Assembly (NCBI RefSeq): GCF_002001085.1
Contig: NZ_MUNU01000017.1
Coordinates: forward strand, 372,001 to 436,000
Reading direction: 5' to 3'
Length of the DNA: 64,000 bases
Origin: Rhodanobacter sp. B05
GTDB taxonomy: Bacteria; Pseudomonadota; Gammaproteobacteria; Xanthomonadales; Rhodanobacteraceae
The position numbers and the translations under genes were made by a program. Positions 46,704-56,243 of this stretch are shown here, in pieces (position 1 is the first letter of the stretch; each line of letters starts with the position of its first letter). Below the pieces are notes generated by a model. It ran no database searches, was not told the origin of the DNA, and saw only the letters and a list, made by a program, of their open reading frames with translations.

Positions 46704-48782
46704 ATGCGCGATCCCCGCTACGACCTCCTGTTCACCCCGCTGAAGATCGGCCCGGTCACCGCGAAGAACCGCTTCTTCCAGGTGCCGCATTGCAACGGCA
46801 TGGGCCATGCGATGCCGCTGGCGCACGCGGCGATGCGCGAGGTGAAGGCCGAGGGCGGCTGGGCGGTGGTCTCCACCGAGGAATGCGAGATCCACCCCAG
46901 CGGCGACCTCACTCCGTACGTGGAAGCGCGGCTGTGGGACGACCGCGACATCCCCGCGCTGGCGCTGATGTGCGATAAGGTGCACGCGCACGGCGCGCTG
47001 GCCGCGCTGGAGCTCACCCACAACGGCCCCACCGCGTCCAACCTGTATTCGCGCGAAGTACTGATTGCGCCGTCGCACCAGCCGTCCAAATACGGCTATC
47101 CGTCGCAGGCGCGGGCGATGACCAGGCACGACATCCGCGAATACCGCCGCTGGCATCGCGAGGCGGCGATCCGCGGCCGCCGCGCCGGCATGGACATCAT
47201 CTACGTCTATGCCGCGCACGACCTGTCGCTGGCGATGCACTTCCTGCAGCGCCGGCGCAACCAGCGCAGCGACGAATACGGTGGCTCGCTGGAAAACCGC
47301 GTGCGGCTGCTGCGCGAAGTGTTGCAAGACACCAAGGATGCCGTCGGCGACACCTGTGCGGTGGCGCTGCGTTTCGCCACCGAGGAATTGCTGGGCCCCG
47401 GCGGCGTCGAGCTGGCCGAGGCGAAGGAGATCGTCGCCATGCTGGCCGAGCTGCCCGACCTGTGGGACGTGAACCTCGCCGCCTGGTACAACGACTCGGT
47501 GCCCTCGCGCTTCGCCGCCGAAGGTGCGCAGGAGCCGTTCATCGACTTCGTGAAAAAGACCACCAGCAAGCCGGTGGTCGGCGTGGGCCGCTTCACCTCG
47601 CCCGACACCATGGTCTCGCAGCTCAAGCGCGGCGTGCTGGACATGATCGGTTGTGCGCGGCCATCCATTGCCGATCCGTTCCTGCCGAGGAAGATCGAGG
47701 AAGGGCGCAGCGACGACATCCGCGAATGCATCGGCTGCAACATCTGCGTTTCCGGCGACATGACCATCTCGCCGATCCGCTGCACGCAGAACCCGACCAT
47801 GGGCGAGGAATGGCGAAAGGGCTGGCACCCCGAACGCATCGCGCCGAAGCGCTCGGCCAGCCGCGTGCTGGTGGTGGGCGCAGGTCCTGCGGGATTGGAG
47901 GCCGCCCGCGCGCTGGGCCAGCGCGGTTACGAGGTGAACCTGGCCGAGGCACGCAAGGAACTGGGTGGACGTGTCACCCGCGAAGCGCGCATGCCGGGCC
48001 TGGCCGAATGGGCGCGCGTGCGCGACTGGCGCGTTGGCCAGATCAACAAGCTCGCGAATGTGGCCGTCTATCTCGATTCGGCATTGACCGCGCAGGACGT
48101 GCTCGACTTCGGCGCCGAACACGTGGTGCTCGCCACCGGCTGCCACTGGCGCCGCGACGGCTACGGCCGCAGCCACGGCGCCGCCATCGACGGCTTCACC
48201 GGCGGCGCGCGCATCTACACGCCGGACGACCTGATGGACGGCCGTTTGCCGGAAGGCCGCGTGGCGGTGTTCGACGACGACGGTTTCTACTACGCCAGCG
48301 TCGCCGCCGAGCTGCTGCGCCAGCGTGGCTGCGACGTGGTCTACGTGACGCCGGAAGACAGCATCGCGCCGTGGAGCCAGCACACCCTGGACTACCGGCA
48401 TATCCGCAAACGCATGGCCGAACTCGGCATCGAGGCGCTGGTGTCGCACGACATCAGCGCATTCCGCGGCAGCACGCTGAGCCTGGAAAACGTCTGGGAT
48501 CACCGGCAGCGCGAACAGCCCTGCGATGCTGTGGTCACCATTACCGCGCGGCTGCCGCACGATGCGCTGTATCAGGACCTGCTGCTGCGCGAAGCCGAAT
48601 GGGCCGACGCCGGCATCCGTTCACTGCGCTGCATCGGCGACGCCGAAGCGCCCGGCCTGATCGCGCATGCGGTGTATGCAGGGCATCGGCATGCGCGCGA
48701 GCTGGAGGAGCCTGCCGCGGGCGAGGTGGCTTTCAAGAGGCATTTTCATACCGCCGAGGCGGGGGACTTGTTGCGTGGATGA
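46704..48782 (+). CDS. Trimethylamine dehydrogenase-family iron-sulfur flavoprotein
   Basis: 692 residues. FMN-binding TIM barrel, [4Fe-4S] motif CIGCNICV with C342, C345, C348 and C360, then FAD/ADP-type domain RVLVVGAGPAGLEAAR. Cys30 in FFQVPHCNGMG sits exactly where TMADH bears its 6-S-cysteinyl FMN, and Y169 and H172 match the TMADH catalytic residues; Trp261 fits one aromatic-cage Trp. TMADH Tyr60 corresponds here to Glu60 (STEECEIHP), so the substrate is probably not trimethylamine but an N-methyl amino acid or secondary amine. Residue comparisons are from memory of the family. Confidence 0.85.
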   Translation: MRDPRYDLLFTPLKIGPVTAKNRFFQVPHCNGMGHAMPLAHAAMREVKAEGGWAVVSTEECEIHPSGDLTPYVEARLWDDRDIPALALMCDKVHAHGALAALELTHNGPTASNLYSREVLIAPSHQPSKYGYPSQARAMTRHDIREYRRWHREAAIRGRRAGMDIIYVYAAHDLSLAMHFLQRRRNQRSDEYGGSLENRVRLLREVLQDTKDAVGDTCAVALRFATEELLGPGGVELAEAKEIVAMLAELPDLWDVNLAAWYNDSVPSRFAAEGAQEPFIDFVKKTTSKPVVGVGRFTSPDTMVSQLKRGVLDMIGCARPSIADPFLPRKIEEGRSDDIRECIGCNICVSGDMTISPIRCTQNPTMGEEWRKGWHPERIAPKRSASRVLVVGAGPAGLEAARALGQRGYEVNLAEARKELGGRVTREARMPGLAEWARVRDWRVGQINKLANVAVYLDSALTAQDVLDFGAEHVVLATGCHWRRDGYGRSHGAAIDGFTGGARIYTPDDLMDGRLPEGRVAVFDDDGFYYASVAAELLRQRGCDVVYVTPEDSIAPWSQHTLDYRHIRKRMAELGIEALVSHDISAFRGSTLSLENVWDHRQREQPCDAVVTITARLPHDALYQDLLLREAEWADAGIRSLRCIGDAEAPGLIAHAVYAGHRHARELEEPAAGEVAFKRHFHTAEAGDLLRG

Positions 48783-48840
48783 AGGGGCGGAGGTAGCTAA
48801 ACGCGAATTACTTTCATAGACCGCAGATGCCCAGCATCAT

Positions 48841-50253
48841 TCAGACGCGCCCATAAACATCGTCGTAGCGCACGATGTCGTCTTCGCCCAGATAACTGCC
48901 GGACTGCACCTCGATCAGTTCCAGCGCGACCTTGCCGGGATTGCGCAGGCGGTGCTTGCTGCCCAGCGGGATGTAGGTGCTCTGGTTTTCGCCGAGCAGG
49001 AACACCTTGTCGTCGCAGGTGACTTCGGCGGTGCCGGAGACCACGATCCAGTGCTCGGCACGGTGATGGTGCTTCTGCAGGCTCAGGGAAGCGCCCGGCT
49101 TGACCACGATGCGCTTGACCTGGAAGCGCTCGCCTTCTTCCAGCGAGTCGTAGTTGCCCCACGGCCGGTAGACCATGCGGTGCAAAGAGTGTTCGCTGCG
49201 GCCGGCGGCCTTCAGTTGTTCGACGATCTTCTTCACGTCCTGCGCAGCGTCGCGATGTGCAACCAGGGTGGCGTCCGGGGTGGTCACCACGATCAGGTCG
49301 TCGACGCCGACGGTGGCGAGCAGGTGGCGATCGTGTGAGCGCAGCAGCGAGTTGCGGGTGTCCACCGGCATGGTGTCGCCTTCGCGCAGGTTGCCGTCGG
49401 CGTCCTTGCCGCCGCTGAGCCACAGTGCCGACCACGAGCCGATGTCGCTCCACGCGCAGCTGACCGGGATGACCGCGGCGCGCTGCGTCTTTTCCATCAC
49501 CGCGTAGTCGATCGAGTCGTCGGGCACCCTGGCGAACGCGTCGCGATCGACGCGCACGAAATCCAGATCGGTGCTGGCCTTTGCATGCGCCTCGCGCACG
49601 GCGGCCAGCATCACGGGGGCGTGGGCGGCGAGCTCTTCCAGATAACGCGAGGCCTGGAACAGGAACATGCCGGAGTTCCAGTCGTAGCTGCCATCGGCGA
49701 GATAGGATTCGGCGGTGGCCTGGTCGGGTTTCTCGACGAACTGACCGACCCGGAAACCGTGGTTGTCGATCGCTTCGGCGTGACGGATGTAGCCAAAGCC
49801 GGTTTCCGCGCGATCCGGGCGCACGCCAAACGTGACCAACCAGCCCTTTTCGGCCAGTGGCCACGCCTGCTGCACGGCTTCGACGAAGGCGGCCTGGTCA
49901 CCGATCAGGTGGTCGGCCGGCAACACCAGCAGGATCGCCTCGGGATCACGCTGCAGTGCCTGCAGCGCTCCCAGCGCGATCGCCGGCGCGGTATTGCGTG
50001 CCAGTGGTTCGAGCACGATGGTGGCGCCCTCGATGCCAGCTTCCAGCAACTGATCGGCAGCGAGGAATCGATGGTCTTCGCTGGCCACCACGATTGGCGC
50101 GGCCACCTCCGGCAACTGCCGGGTGCGCGCGACGGTCTGCTGGAACAGCGTGCCCCGGCCAGCCAGCGCCAGGAATTGCTTGGGCAGGTTCTTGCGCGAC
50201 ACCGGCCACAACCGCGTGCCACTGCCGCCGCTGAGGATGAGGGGGATCAACAT
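48841..50253 (-). CDS. xanB: Bifunctional mannose-6-phosphate isomerase / GDP-mannose pyrophosphorylase
   Basis: 470 residues, also named manC or algA. N-terminal pyrophosphorylase with LILSGGSGTRLWPVSRKNLPKQ and FVEKPD; C-terminal type II isomerase cupin with VVKPGASLSLQKHHHRAEHWIVVSGTAEV and QSTYIPLGSKHRLRNPG. Makes GDP-mannose for surface polysaccharide. Start at ATG 50253 (MLIPLILSGG). Lies after rmlD, separated by a REP doublet. Confidence 0.95.
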   Translation of the reverse strand: MLIPLILSGGSGTRLWPVSRKNLPKQFLALAGRGTLFQQTVARTRQLPEVAAPIVVASEDHRFLAADQLLEAGIEGATIVLEPLARNTAPAIALGALQALQRDPEAILLVLPADHLIGDQAAFVEAVQQAWPLAEKGWLVTFGVRPDRAETGFGYIRHAEAIDNHGFRVGQFVEKPDQATAESYLADGSYDWNSGMFLFQASRYLEELAAHAPVMLAAVREAHAKASTDLDFVRVDRDAFARVPDDSIDYAVMEKTQRAAVIPVSCAWSDIGSWSALWLSGGKDADGNLREGDTMPVDTRNSLLRSHDRHLLATVGVDDLIVVTTPDATLVAHRDAAQDVKKIVEQLKAAGRSEHSLHRMVYRPWGNYDSLEEGERFQVKRIVVKPGASLSLQKHHHRAEHWIVVSGTAEVTCDDKVFLLGENQSTYIPLGSKHRLRNPGKVALELIEVQSGSYLGEDDIVRYDDVYGRV

Positions 50254-50346
50254 GTCGTTCCGCAGGTTGCCATGGAGAGAATCCACAAGATTGTGAGCCA
50301 AACAGGCCATCCGTGTCTGCCCGGGGCCATGTGCCTCGAACGACCG

Positions 50347-50434
50347 GTAGGAGCCCGCTCGCGGGCGATGCTCCTGCTTTGATCTTTCATCGAGGCATCA
50401 GAGCAGGAGCATCGCCCGCGAGCGGGCTCCTACG
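50347..50434. repeat. REP doublet between rmlD and xanB
   Basis: A GTAGGAGCCCGC unit from 50347 and its reverse complement ending at 50434, separated by about 37 nt. Unlike the others it lies between two co-directional genes and overlaps the last codons of rmlD. Confidence 0.88.
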
Positions 50435-51350
50435 TTGATGGTGGGACAAGGTGGGTGATCACCTGGCCCAGTCCGTCGCGCCAGTCGGGTAGCGGGAAAT
50501 CGAAGGTCTGCTGGAATTCGCGATTGTCCAGCAGCGACCAGGCCGGTCGCTGCGCCGGCGTCGGGTAATCGGCAGTGGTGATCGGCAGCACCCGCGGCGC
50601 ACGGGCGAGCAGTCCGCGCGCGACGGCCTGCGCGAAGATTGCGCTGGCGAAGCCATGCCAACTGGTGGCGCCACTGGCGACCAGATGGTGTGTGCCATTC
50701 AGCGACGCGCGCTGCGTCGGGTCGGCGTGCTGCCAGCGAGCGAGGGCAGCCAGGCTGGCTTCGACGATCAGGCTGGTGTCGGTCGGCGCACCGTGCTGGT
50801 CGGCCACCACGCGTAGTTCCTCGCGTTCGGCGCCCAGGCGCAGTATGGTGCGCAGAAAATTGCTGCCGTGCGCGGCATAGACCCAGGCGGTGCGAAAGGT
50901 CAGATGCTTCGCGCCGCTGTCCTGCAGCGCCTGTTCGCCCGCCAGCTTGCTGCGGCCGTAGGCACCGAGCGGCGCGGTGGGCGCATCCACCGCATAGGGT
51001 TGCGATTGGCGGCCGTCAAATACGTAATCGGTGGAGTAGTGGAGCATCAGCGCGTCGTGCGCCGCCGCCCAGTGGCCGAGCATGCCGACGGCGTCGCGAT
51101 TGACAAGGTTGGCCAGCGCCTGTTCCTGCTCGGCACGATCGACCGCGGTGTAGGCGGCGGCGTTGACGATCAGGTCCGGCTGGATGCGGTCGAGCGTGGC
51201 GGCCAGACTGGCCGGATTGGCCAGATCGACGGTTGCCCCATGCGCGCCATCGCGGCTGGCGGCGACCAGGTTGCCGCTGGCGGCGAGGCCGCCATGTTCG
51301 AGAAACGTTCGGCCCAGTTGGCCATTGGCGCCCAGCAGCAGGATGTTCAC
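50430..51350 (-). CDS. rmlD: dTDP-4-dehydrorhamnose reductase RmlD
   Basis: 306 residues from a GTG start overlapping the rmlC stop (GTGA). Rossmann motif LLLGANGQLGR, catalytic YGRSK, STDYVFDG and NAAAYTAVDRAE are typical. Last step of dTDP-L-rhamnose synthesis. Fourth in the overlapping chain rmlB-A-C-D. Its C-terminal codons run into a REP unit. Confidence 0.96.
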   Translation of the reverse strand: MNILLLGANGQLGRTFLEHGGLAASGNLVAASRDGAHGATVDLANPASLAATLDRIQPDLIVNAAAYTAVDRAEQEQALANLVNRDAVGMLGHWAAAHDALMLHYSTDYVFDGRQSQPYAVDAPTAPLGAYGRSKLAGEQALQDSGAKHLTFRTAWVYAAHGSNFLRTILRLGAEREELRVVADQHGAPTDTSLIVEASLAALARWQHADPTQRASLNGTHHLVASGATSWHGFASAIFAQAVARGLLARAPRVLPITTADYPTPAQRPAWSLLDNREFQQTFDFPLPDWRDGLGQVITHLVPPST

Positions 51351-51904
51351 GGCACGAAGACCGGCAGCCGCCCGGGATCCACGTCCTGCAATAGTGGCGT
51401 CTTGCCGTCCTTGTCCGACAACAGCGGTGCGCTGATCGGCCAGTCGATACCGAGCGCCGCGTCGTTCCAGCGGATGCCGGCGTCGGCCTTCGGGTCGTAC
51501 AGCGCCGTGCACTGGTAGCTGAAGGTGGCGAAGTCGGAGACCACGCAGAAGCCGTGTGCAAAGCCTTCCGGCACCCAGAAATGGCGATGGTTGTCGGCCG
51601 TCAGCATCACGCCGATGGAGCGGCCGAACGTGGGCGAGCCGCGGCGGATGTCCACCGCCACGTCGTAGACCTCGCCCTCGAGCACGCTGACCAGCTTGCC
51701 CTGCGGGTTCGGCCACTGGTAGTGCAGGCCGCGCAGCACGCCGCGCGCCGAGCGCGACACGTTGGACTGCACGAAGCGGTGGTCGACACCGGCCTCGCGA
51801 TACTTCGCCTCGTTGTAGCTCTCGTAGAAGAAGCCGCGGGCATCGCCGAACACCTGCGGCTCCAGGATCAGCGCGCCGGGCAGGGCGGTCTCGATCACCT
51901 TCAT
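51347..51904 (-). CDS. rmlC: dTDP-4-dehydrorhamnose 3,5-epimerase RmlC
   Basis: 185 residues. Cupin epimerase: [43 protein letters not shown] and [10 protein letters not shown] are all present with the catalytic His of RGLHYQ. Overlaps rmlA and rmlD by 4 nt each (ATGA and GTGA), indicating translational coupling. Confidence 0.97.
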   Translation of the reverse strand: MKVIETALPGALILEPQVFGDARGFFYESYNEAKYREAGVDHRFVQSNVSRSARGVLRGLHYQWPNPQGKLVSVLEGEVYDVAVDIRRGSPTFGRSIGVMLTADNHRHFWVPEGFAHGFCVVSDFATFSYQCTALYDPKADAGIRWNDAALGIDWPISAPLLSDKDGKTPLLQDVDPGRLPVFVP

Positions 51905-52788
51905 CGGGCGTGCCCCTCGCGCACCAGGTTCTGCAAGTACTGGCCGTAGCCGGTCTTGGCCAGCGGCTCGGCCAGGCGCAGCAACTGCTCGTCGTCGATC
52001 CAGCCGTTGAAGTGGGCGATCTCTTCCGGACAGCACACTTTCAGGCCCTGCCGATTCTCGATCGTCTGGATGTAGTTGCCCGCTTCCATCAGCGATTCGT
52101 GCGTGCCGGTGTCAAGCCAGGCGAAGCCGCGGCCCAGTTGCTCCAGGTGCAGCGAGCCGTCGTCTAGATAGCAGCGGTTGAGATCGGTGATTTCCAGTTC
52201 GCCACGGGGCGAGGGCTTCAGCGCCGCGGCGTAATCGCACACGCGGGCATCGTAGAAATACAGGCCGGTGACGGCGTAGTGGGACTTGGGCTGCGCGGGC
52301 TTTTCCTCCAGTCCGATCACCTTGCCGCTGGCGTCGAACTCGGCTACGCCGTAGCGCTCGGGATCCTTCACCCAGTAGCCGAACACGGTCGCCCCATGCT
52401 CGCGGGCGGCGGCGCGCTTGAGTCGTTCGGTGAAGCCGTGGCCGTAATAGATGTTGTCCCCCAGCACCAGGCAGCTGGGCTTGCCGTCGACGAAGTCGCG
52501 GCCGATGGTGAAGGCCTGGGCGAGGCCGTCCGGCGACGGTTGCACCGCGTAGCGGATATCGATGCCCCACTGCGAACCGTCGCCGAGCAGACGCAGGAAC
52601 ATGTCCTGCTCGTGCGGGGTATTGATCAGCAACACCTCGCGGATGCCGGCCAGCATCAGGGTGGCCAGCGGGTAGTAGACCATCGGTTTGTCGTACACCG
52701 GCAGCAACTGCTTGCTGATCGCGCGGGTGATCGGATGCAGCCGGGTGCCGGAACCGCCGGCGAGGATGATGCCTTTCTGGGTACTCAT
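51901..52788 (-). CDS. rmlA: Glucose-1-phosphate thymidylyltransferase RmlA
   Basis: 295 residues. Nucleotidyltransferase signature [66 protein letters not shown]. First step of dTDP-rhamnose synthesis. ATGA overlaps with both neighbours. Confidence 0.97.
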   Translation of the reverse strand: MSTQKGIILAGGSGTRLHPITRAISKQLLPVYDKPMVYYPLATLMLAGIREVLLINTPHEQDMFLRLLGDGSQWGIDIRYAVQPSPDGLAQAFTIGRDFVDGKPSCLVLGDNIYYGHGFTERLKRAAAREHGATVFGYWVKDPERYGVAEFDASGKVIGLEEKPAQPKSHYAVTGLYFYDARVCDYAAALKPSPRGELEITDLNRCYLDDGSLHLEQLGRGFAWLDTGTHESLMEAGNYIQTIENRQGLKVCCPEEIAHFNGWIDDEQLLRLAEPLAKTGYGQYLQNLVREGHAR

Positions 52789-53855
52789 GATCCGAGCCGC
52801 TCCATGCGATAGCTGCCGTCGAGCACGCGTTTTACCCACGGCTGGTGGGCGAGATACCAGTCCACCGTCTGCGCGATACCCGATTCGAAAGTCTGCGACG
52901 GCTTCCAGCCCAGTTCGCCCTGCAGCTTGCCGGAGTCGATCGCGTAACGGCGATCATGGCCGGGGCGATCCTTCACGTAGCTGATCAGCGATTCGCGCGG
53001 CTTGCCGCCTGCCAGCGGCTGGCTAGCGTCGAGCAGGGCGCAGATCGTCTTCACCACCGCGATGTTCTCGCGCTCGGCATTGCCGCCCACGTTGTAGGTT
53101 TCGCCGACGCGGCCAGCCTCCAGTACGCGGCGGATCGCACTGCAGTGATCGCCCACGAACAGCCAGTCGCGTATGTTCTTCCCGTCGCCGTAGACCGGCA
53201 GCGATTCGCCGGCCAGCGCTTTCTGGATCACCAGCGGGATGAGTTTTTCGGGGAATTGGTACGGCCCGTAGTTGTTCGAGCAGTTGGTGGTCAGCACCGG
53301 CAGGCCGTAGGTGTGGTGGAACGCACGCACCAGGTGATCGGAGGCAGCCTTCGACGCGGAGTAGGGCGAGTTCGGCGCGTATGGCGTGGTCTCGGTGAAC
53401 TTGCCCTCGGCGCCCAGCGAGCCGTAGACCTCGTCGGTCGATACATGCAGGAAGCGGAAGCCGTCGCGGGCGGCGCCCTCGAGGCTGCGCCAGTAGTCGC
53501 GGGCGCTTTCGAGCAGGGCCAGCGTGCCGACCACGTTGGTCTGCACGAACTCGGCCGGGCCGTCGATCGAGCGGTCCACGTGCGATTCGGCGGCGAAATT
53601 GACGATGGCGTCCGGCCGGTGTTCGGCCAGCAGCCTGGCCACCAGCGTCCGGTCGCCGATATCGCCGTGAACGAAATGATGGCGGTCGTTGCCATGCAAC
53701 GATGCCAGTGTGTCCGGGTTGCCGGCGTAGGTGAGCTTGTCCAGGTTGATGACCCGCAGGCCGTCGGTGATCGCCTGCAGTACGAAATTGGCGCCGATGA
53801 AACCGGCTCCGCCGGTGACCAGTACTGGATGGATGTGATTGGATGGGCTGTTCAT
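52785..53855 (-). CDS. rmlB: dTDP-glucose 4,6-dehydratase RmlB
   Basis: 356 residues; AAGGTG upstream of ATG 53855. Extended [39 protein letters not shown], catalytic [11 protein letters not shown], and [15 protein letters not shown]. Leads the rmlBACD operon, divergent from the polysaccharide export genes; the 233-nt intergenic region 53856-54088 should hold both promoters but no clear elements or JUMPstart motif were seen. Confidence 0.97.
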   Translation of the reverse strand: MNSPSNHIHPVLVTGGAGFIGANFVLQAITDGLRVINLDKLTYAGNPDTLASLHGNDRHHFVHGDIGDRTLVARLLAEHRPDAIVNFAAESHVDRSIDGPAEFVQTNVVGTLALLESARDYWRSLEGAARDGFRFLHVSTDEVYGSLGAEGKFTETTPYAPNSPYSASKAASDHLVRAFHHTYGLPVLTTNCSNNYGPYQFPEKLIPLVIQKALAGESLPVYGDGKNIRDWLFVGDHCSAIRRVLEAGRVGETYNVGGNAERENIAVVKTICALLDASQPLAGGKPRESLISYVKDRPGHDRRYAIDSGKLQGELGWKPSQTFESGIAQTVDWYLAHQPWVKRVLDGSYRMERLGS

Positions 53856-54088
53856 TGCACCTTCTTTGGTGTCATATGGACGGACATTCGGGCGCGAATG
53901 GTGCGTCTGCGGCTGGTATGGTTTGACCGGAGCAGCCAGGCCAGCGTCCGGCGGAACAAGCACATAGTTTGCCATTGAATGATGGCGGAGTTGGGGAGCA
54001 GGCAGATGGTTACAGGCGGCTGGTCGGCGACGCTTCGGGGTCTGGCGATATTCGGGCAAGGTGCAGGATAAGGATGGAAGCAGCAAAC

Positions 54089-54880
54089 ATGTCGCTGTCG
54101 AGGCGCATCTGGGCAAGGCGGGACGTATTCTGGGAACTTGCCAAGCGCGATGTGGCCGGGCGCTACAGCGGGTCGTTCCTCGGCCTGCTGTGGTCGTTCT
54201 TCAACCCGTTGCTGATGCTGGCCGTGTATACGCTGGCCTTCCGCGTATTCCTGGGCATGCGCTGGCCGAACATGGCGTCGGGGATCGATTTTTCGCTGAT
54301 GATCTTCTGCGGGATGATCGTGCACTCGCTGCTGAGCGAGTGCCTTGTGCGTGCGCCGACCGTGATCGTCTCGCAGAGCAACCTGGTCAAGCGGGTGGTG
54401 TTCCCGCTGGCCATCCTGCCTTGCGTGATGGTGGCCTCGTCTCTTTTCAACGCCTTTCTCAGCCTGGTGGTATTGCTGATTTTCGTGCTGCTTTCCAAGC
54501 ACGCCTTGCATCCCACCGTGTTGTATCTGCCCGTGCTGTATGCGCCCTACGTGCTGTTGCTGTGTGGCGTGAGCTGGTTGATGGCCTCGCTGGGCGTGTT
54601 CATTCGCGATGTCACCCAGGTTGCAGGGGTGATTTCGACCATGCTGATGTTCCTGAGTCCGGTGTTCTACCCGGCGTCGAATCTGAAGGAGCCGTACCGT
54701 GACTGGATCGTGTTCAATCCACTGACCACGATGATCGAACAGACACGTCAGCTCGTGCTGTTCGGACAGCCACCGGACTGGCATGCGCTCGGCCTGTATA
54801 CACTGGCGGCGCTGGCCGTGCTGCTGTTCGGCTATTTCTGGTTTCAGCGCACTCGGGATGGGTTTGCCGATGTCCTCTGA
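54089..54880 (+). CDS. wzm: ABC-2 polysaccharide export permease Wzm
   Basis: 263 residues from ATG 54089, chosen because GGAAG lies 8 nt upstream; ATG 54074 is an alternative. Six hydrophobic segments; [28 protein letters not shown] is the conserved ABC-2 permease N-terminal motif, and [10 protein letters not shown] with [17 protein letters not shown] follows. Exports lipid-linked O-antigen-type glycans across the inner membrane with Wzt. Confidence 0.92.
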   Translation: MSLSRRIWARRDVFWELAKRDVAGRYSGSFLGLLWSFFNPLLMLAVYTLAFRVFLGMRWPNMASGIDFSLMIFCGMIVHSLLSECLVRAPTVIVSQSNLVKRVVFPLAILPCVMVASSLFNAFLSLVVLLIFVLLSKHALHPTVLYLPVLYAPYVLLLCGVSWLMASLGVFIRDVTQVAGVISTMLMFLSPVFYPASNLKEPYRDWIVFNPLTTMIEQTRQLVLFGQPPDWHALGLYTLAALAVLLFGYFWFQRTRDGFADVL

Positions 54881-56243
54881 GTCGGTTCCGACCCTGGCAG
54901 TGCCGAATACCGAAGCCGTGATCGAGGTCCGCGGGCTCGGCAAGTGCTATCAGCTCTACGACAAGCCGGTACATCGGATGCTGCAAAGCCTGATTGGCGG
55001 CAGGCAGCGCTTCTATCGCGAATTCTGGGCATTGCGCGGGATCGATTTCGAGGTTCGGCGTGGCGAGACGCTGGGCATCGTCGGCCGCAACGGCGCCGGC
55101 AAGTCGACCTTGCTCCAGCTCATCGCCGGCACGCTCAGGCCCAGTGAGGGCCGTACTGCCGTCCATGGTCGGGTAGCTGCCCTGCTCGAGCTCGGCAGTG
55201 GCTTCAATCCCGAATTCACCGGTCGCCAGAACGTATATCTGAATGCCTCGATCCTCGGCCTGAGCCGCAGCGAGGTCGATGCGCGTATCGACGACATCCT
55301 TGCCTATGCCGAGATCGGTGATTTTGTCGACCAGCCGGTGCGTAGCTATTCTACCGGCATGGTGATGCGCCTGGCCTTCGCCGTGGTGACGCACGTGGAC
55401 GCGGATATCCTGATCATCGACGAGGCACTGGCCGTGGGCGATGCCTTCTTCATGCAGAAGTGCATGCGCTATCTGCGCGAATTCCGAAAGCGCGGCACCA
55501 TGCTTTTCGTCAGTCACGACGGTGGCGCGGTGACCAGCCTGTGCGAGCGGGCGATCTGGCTGGAGCGCGGCCGCGTGCAGCGCATCGGCAATGCGCGTAC
55601 GGTGATGGAGGCTTATATCGAGGCCTCCGTGATCGAACGCCAGGGCGGGGCAAGCGCGCGCGGACCAACACGGCTTCACAAGGCGCGCGAAATGCTTCCC
55701 GCTCAGGTGGATTCGCGGCAGGAGCTGATGGACCGCTCGACTCTGCGCAACGATCTCCGGGTCTTTCCATTCAAGCCAGATATCGAAGGGTTCGGAGAAT
55801 GCAAGGCGCAAATCACGCACGTGGCGTTTCGCAACGAAAGCGGGAATGCGGTGGCGATGGTCGTGGCCGGCGAATGCGCGACGCTGGAAATCGATCTTCT
55901 CGCAGAGGGTGCGATCGACAACGTCATCGTGGGCTTCTACGTGAAGGATCGGCTTGGCCAGCTACTGTTTGGCGACAACACGGTGCTCTGCCACGAAGGC
56001 GACTTCGCGGTCACTCCCGGTGAAACACTGCATGCCAGTTTCCGCTTTGTCATGCCGCGATTACTTCCGGGCGACTATTTCGTCGCGGCCGGCCTGGCCG
56101 AAGGAACCCAGGAGCAGCACGTGATCCAGCACTGGCTGCACGAAGCGTTACGATTCACGGCAATAGGCGGCACTCTTGCTTCGGGATTGATCGGCATACC
56201 CATGCTCGATGTACGACTGGAACGGGCAGCACATGAACCGTAA
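54870..56243 (+). CDS. wzt: ABC polysaccharide export ATPase Wzt with C-terminal glycan-recognition domain
   Basis: 457 residues. Walker A GRNGAGKST (72-80), signature YSTGMVMRLAFA (160-171), Walker B ILIIDEALAVGD, and H-loop FVSHDGG. After about residue 300 a beta-sandwich extension (QITHVAFRNESG..., VIVGFYVKDRLGQLLFGDNT, HASFRFVMPRLLPGDYFVAAGLAEG) is the Wzt-C type that recognises a capped non-reducing glycan end. Overlaps wzm by 11 nt. Presence of Wzt-C predicts a terminal modification made by a nearby enzyme. Confidence 0.94.
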   Translation: MSSESVPTLAVPNTEAVIEVRGLGKCYQLYDKPVHRMLQSLIGGRQRFYREFWALRGIDFEVRRGETLGIVGRNGAGKSTLLQLIAGTLRPSEGRTAVHGRVAALLELGSGFNPEFTGRQNVYLNASILGLSRSEVDARIDDILAYAEIGDFVDQPVRSYSTGMVMRLAFAVVTHVDADILIIDEALAVGDAFFMQKCMRYLREFRKRGTMLFVSHDGGAVTSLCERAIWLERGRVQRIGNARTVMEAYIEASVIERQGGASARGPTRLHKAREMLPAQVDSRQELMDRSTLRNDLRVFPFKPDIEGFGECKAQITHVAFRNESGNAVAMVVAGECATLEIDLLAEGAIDNVIVGFYVKDRLGQLLFGDNTVLCHEGDFAVTPGETLHASFRFVMPRLLPGDYFVAAGLAEGTQEQHVIQHWLHEALRFTAIGGTLASGLIGIPMLDVRLERAAHEP

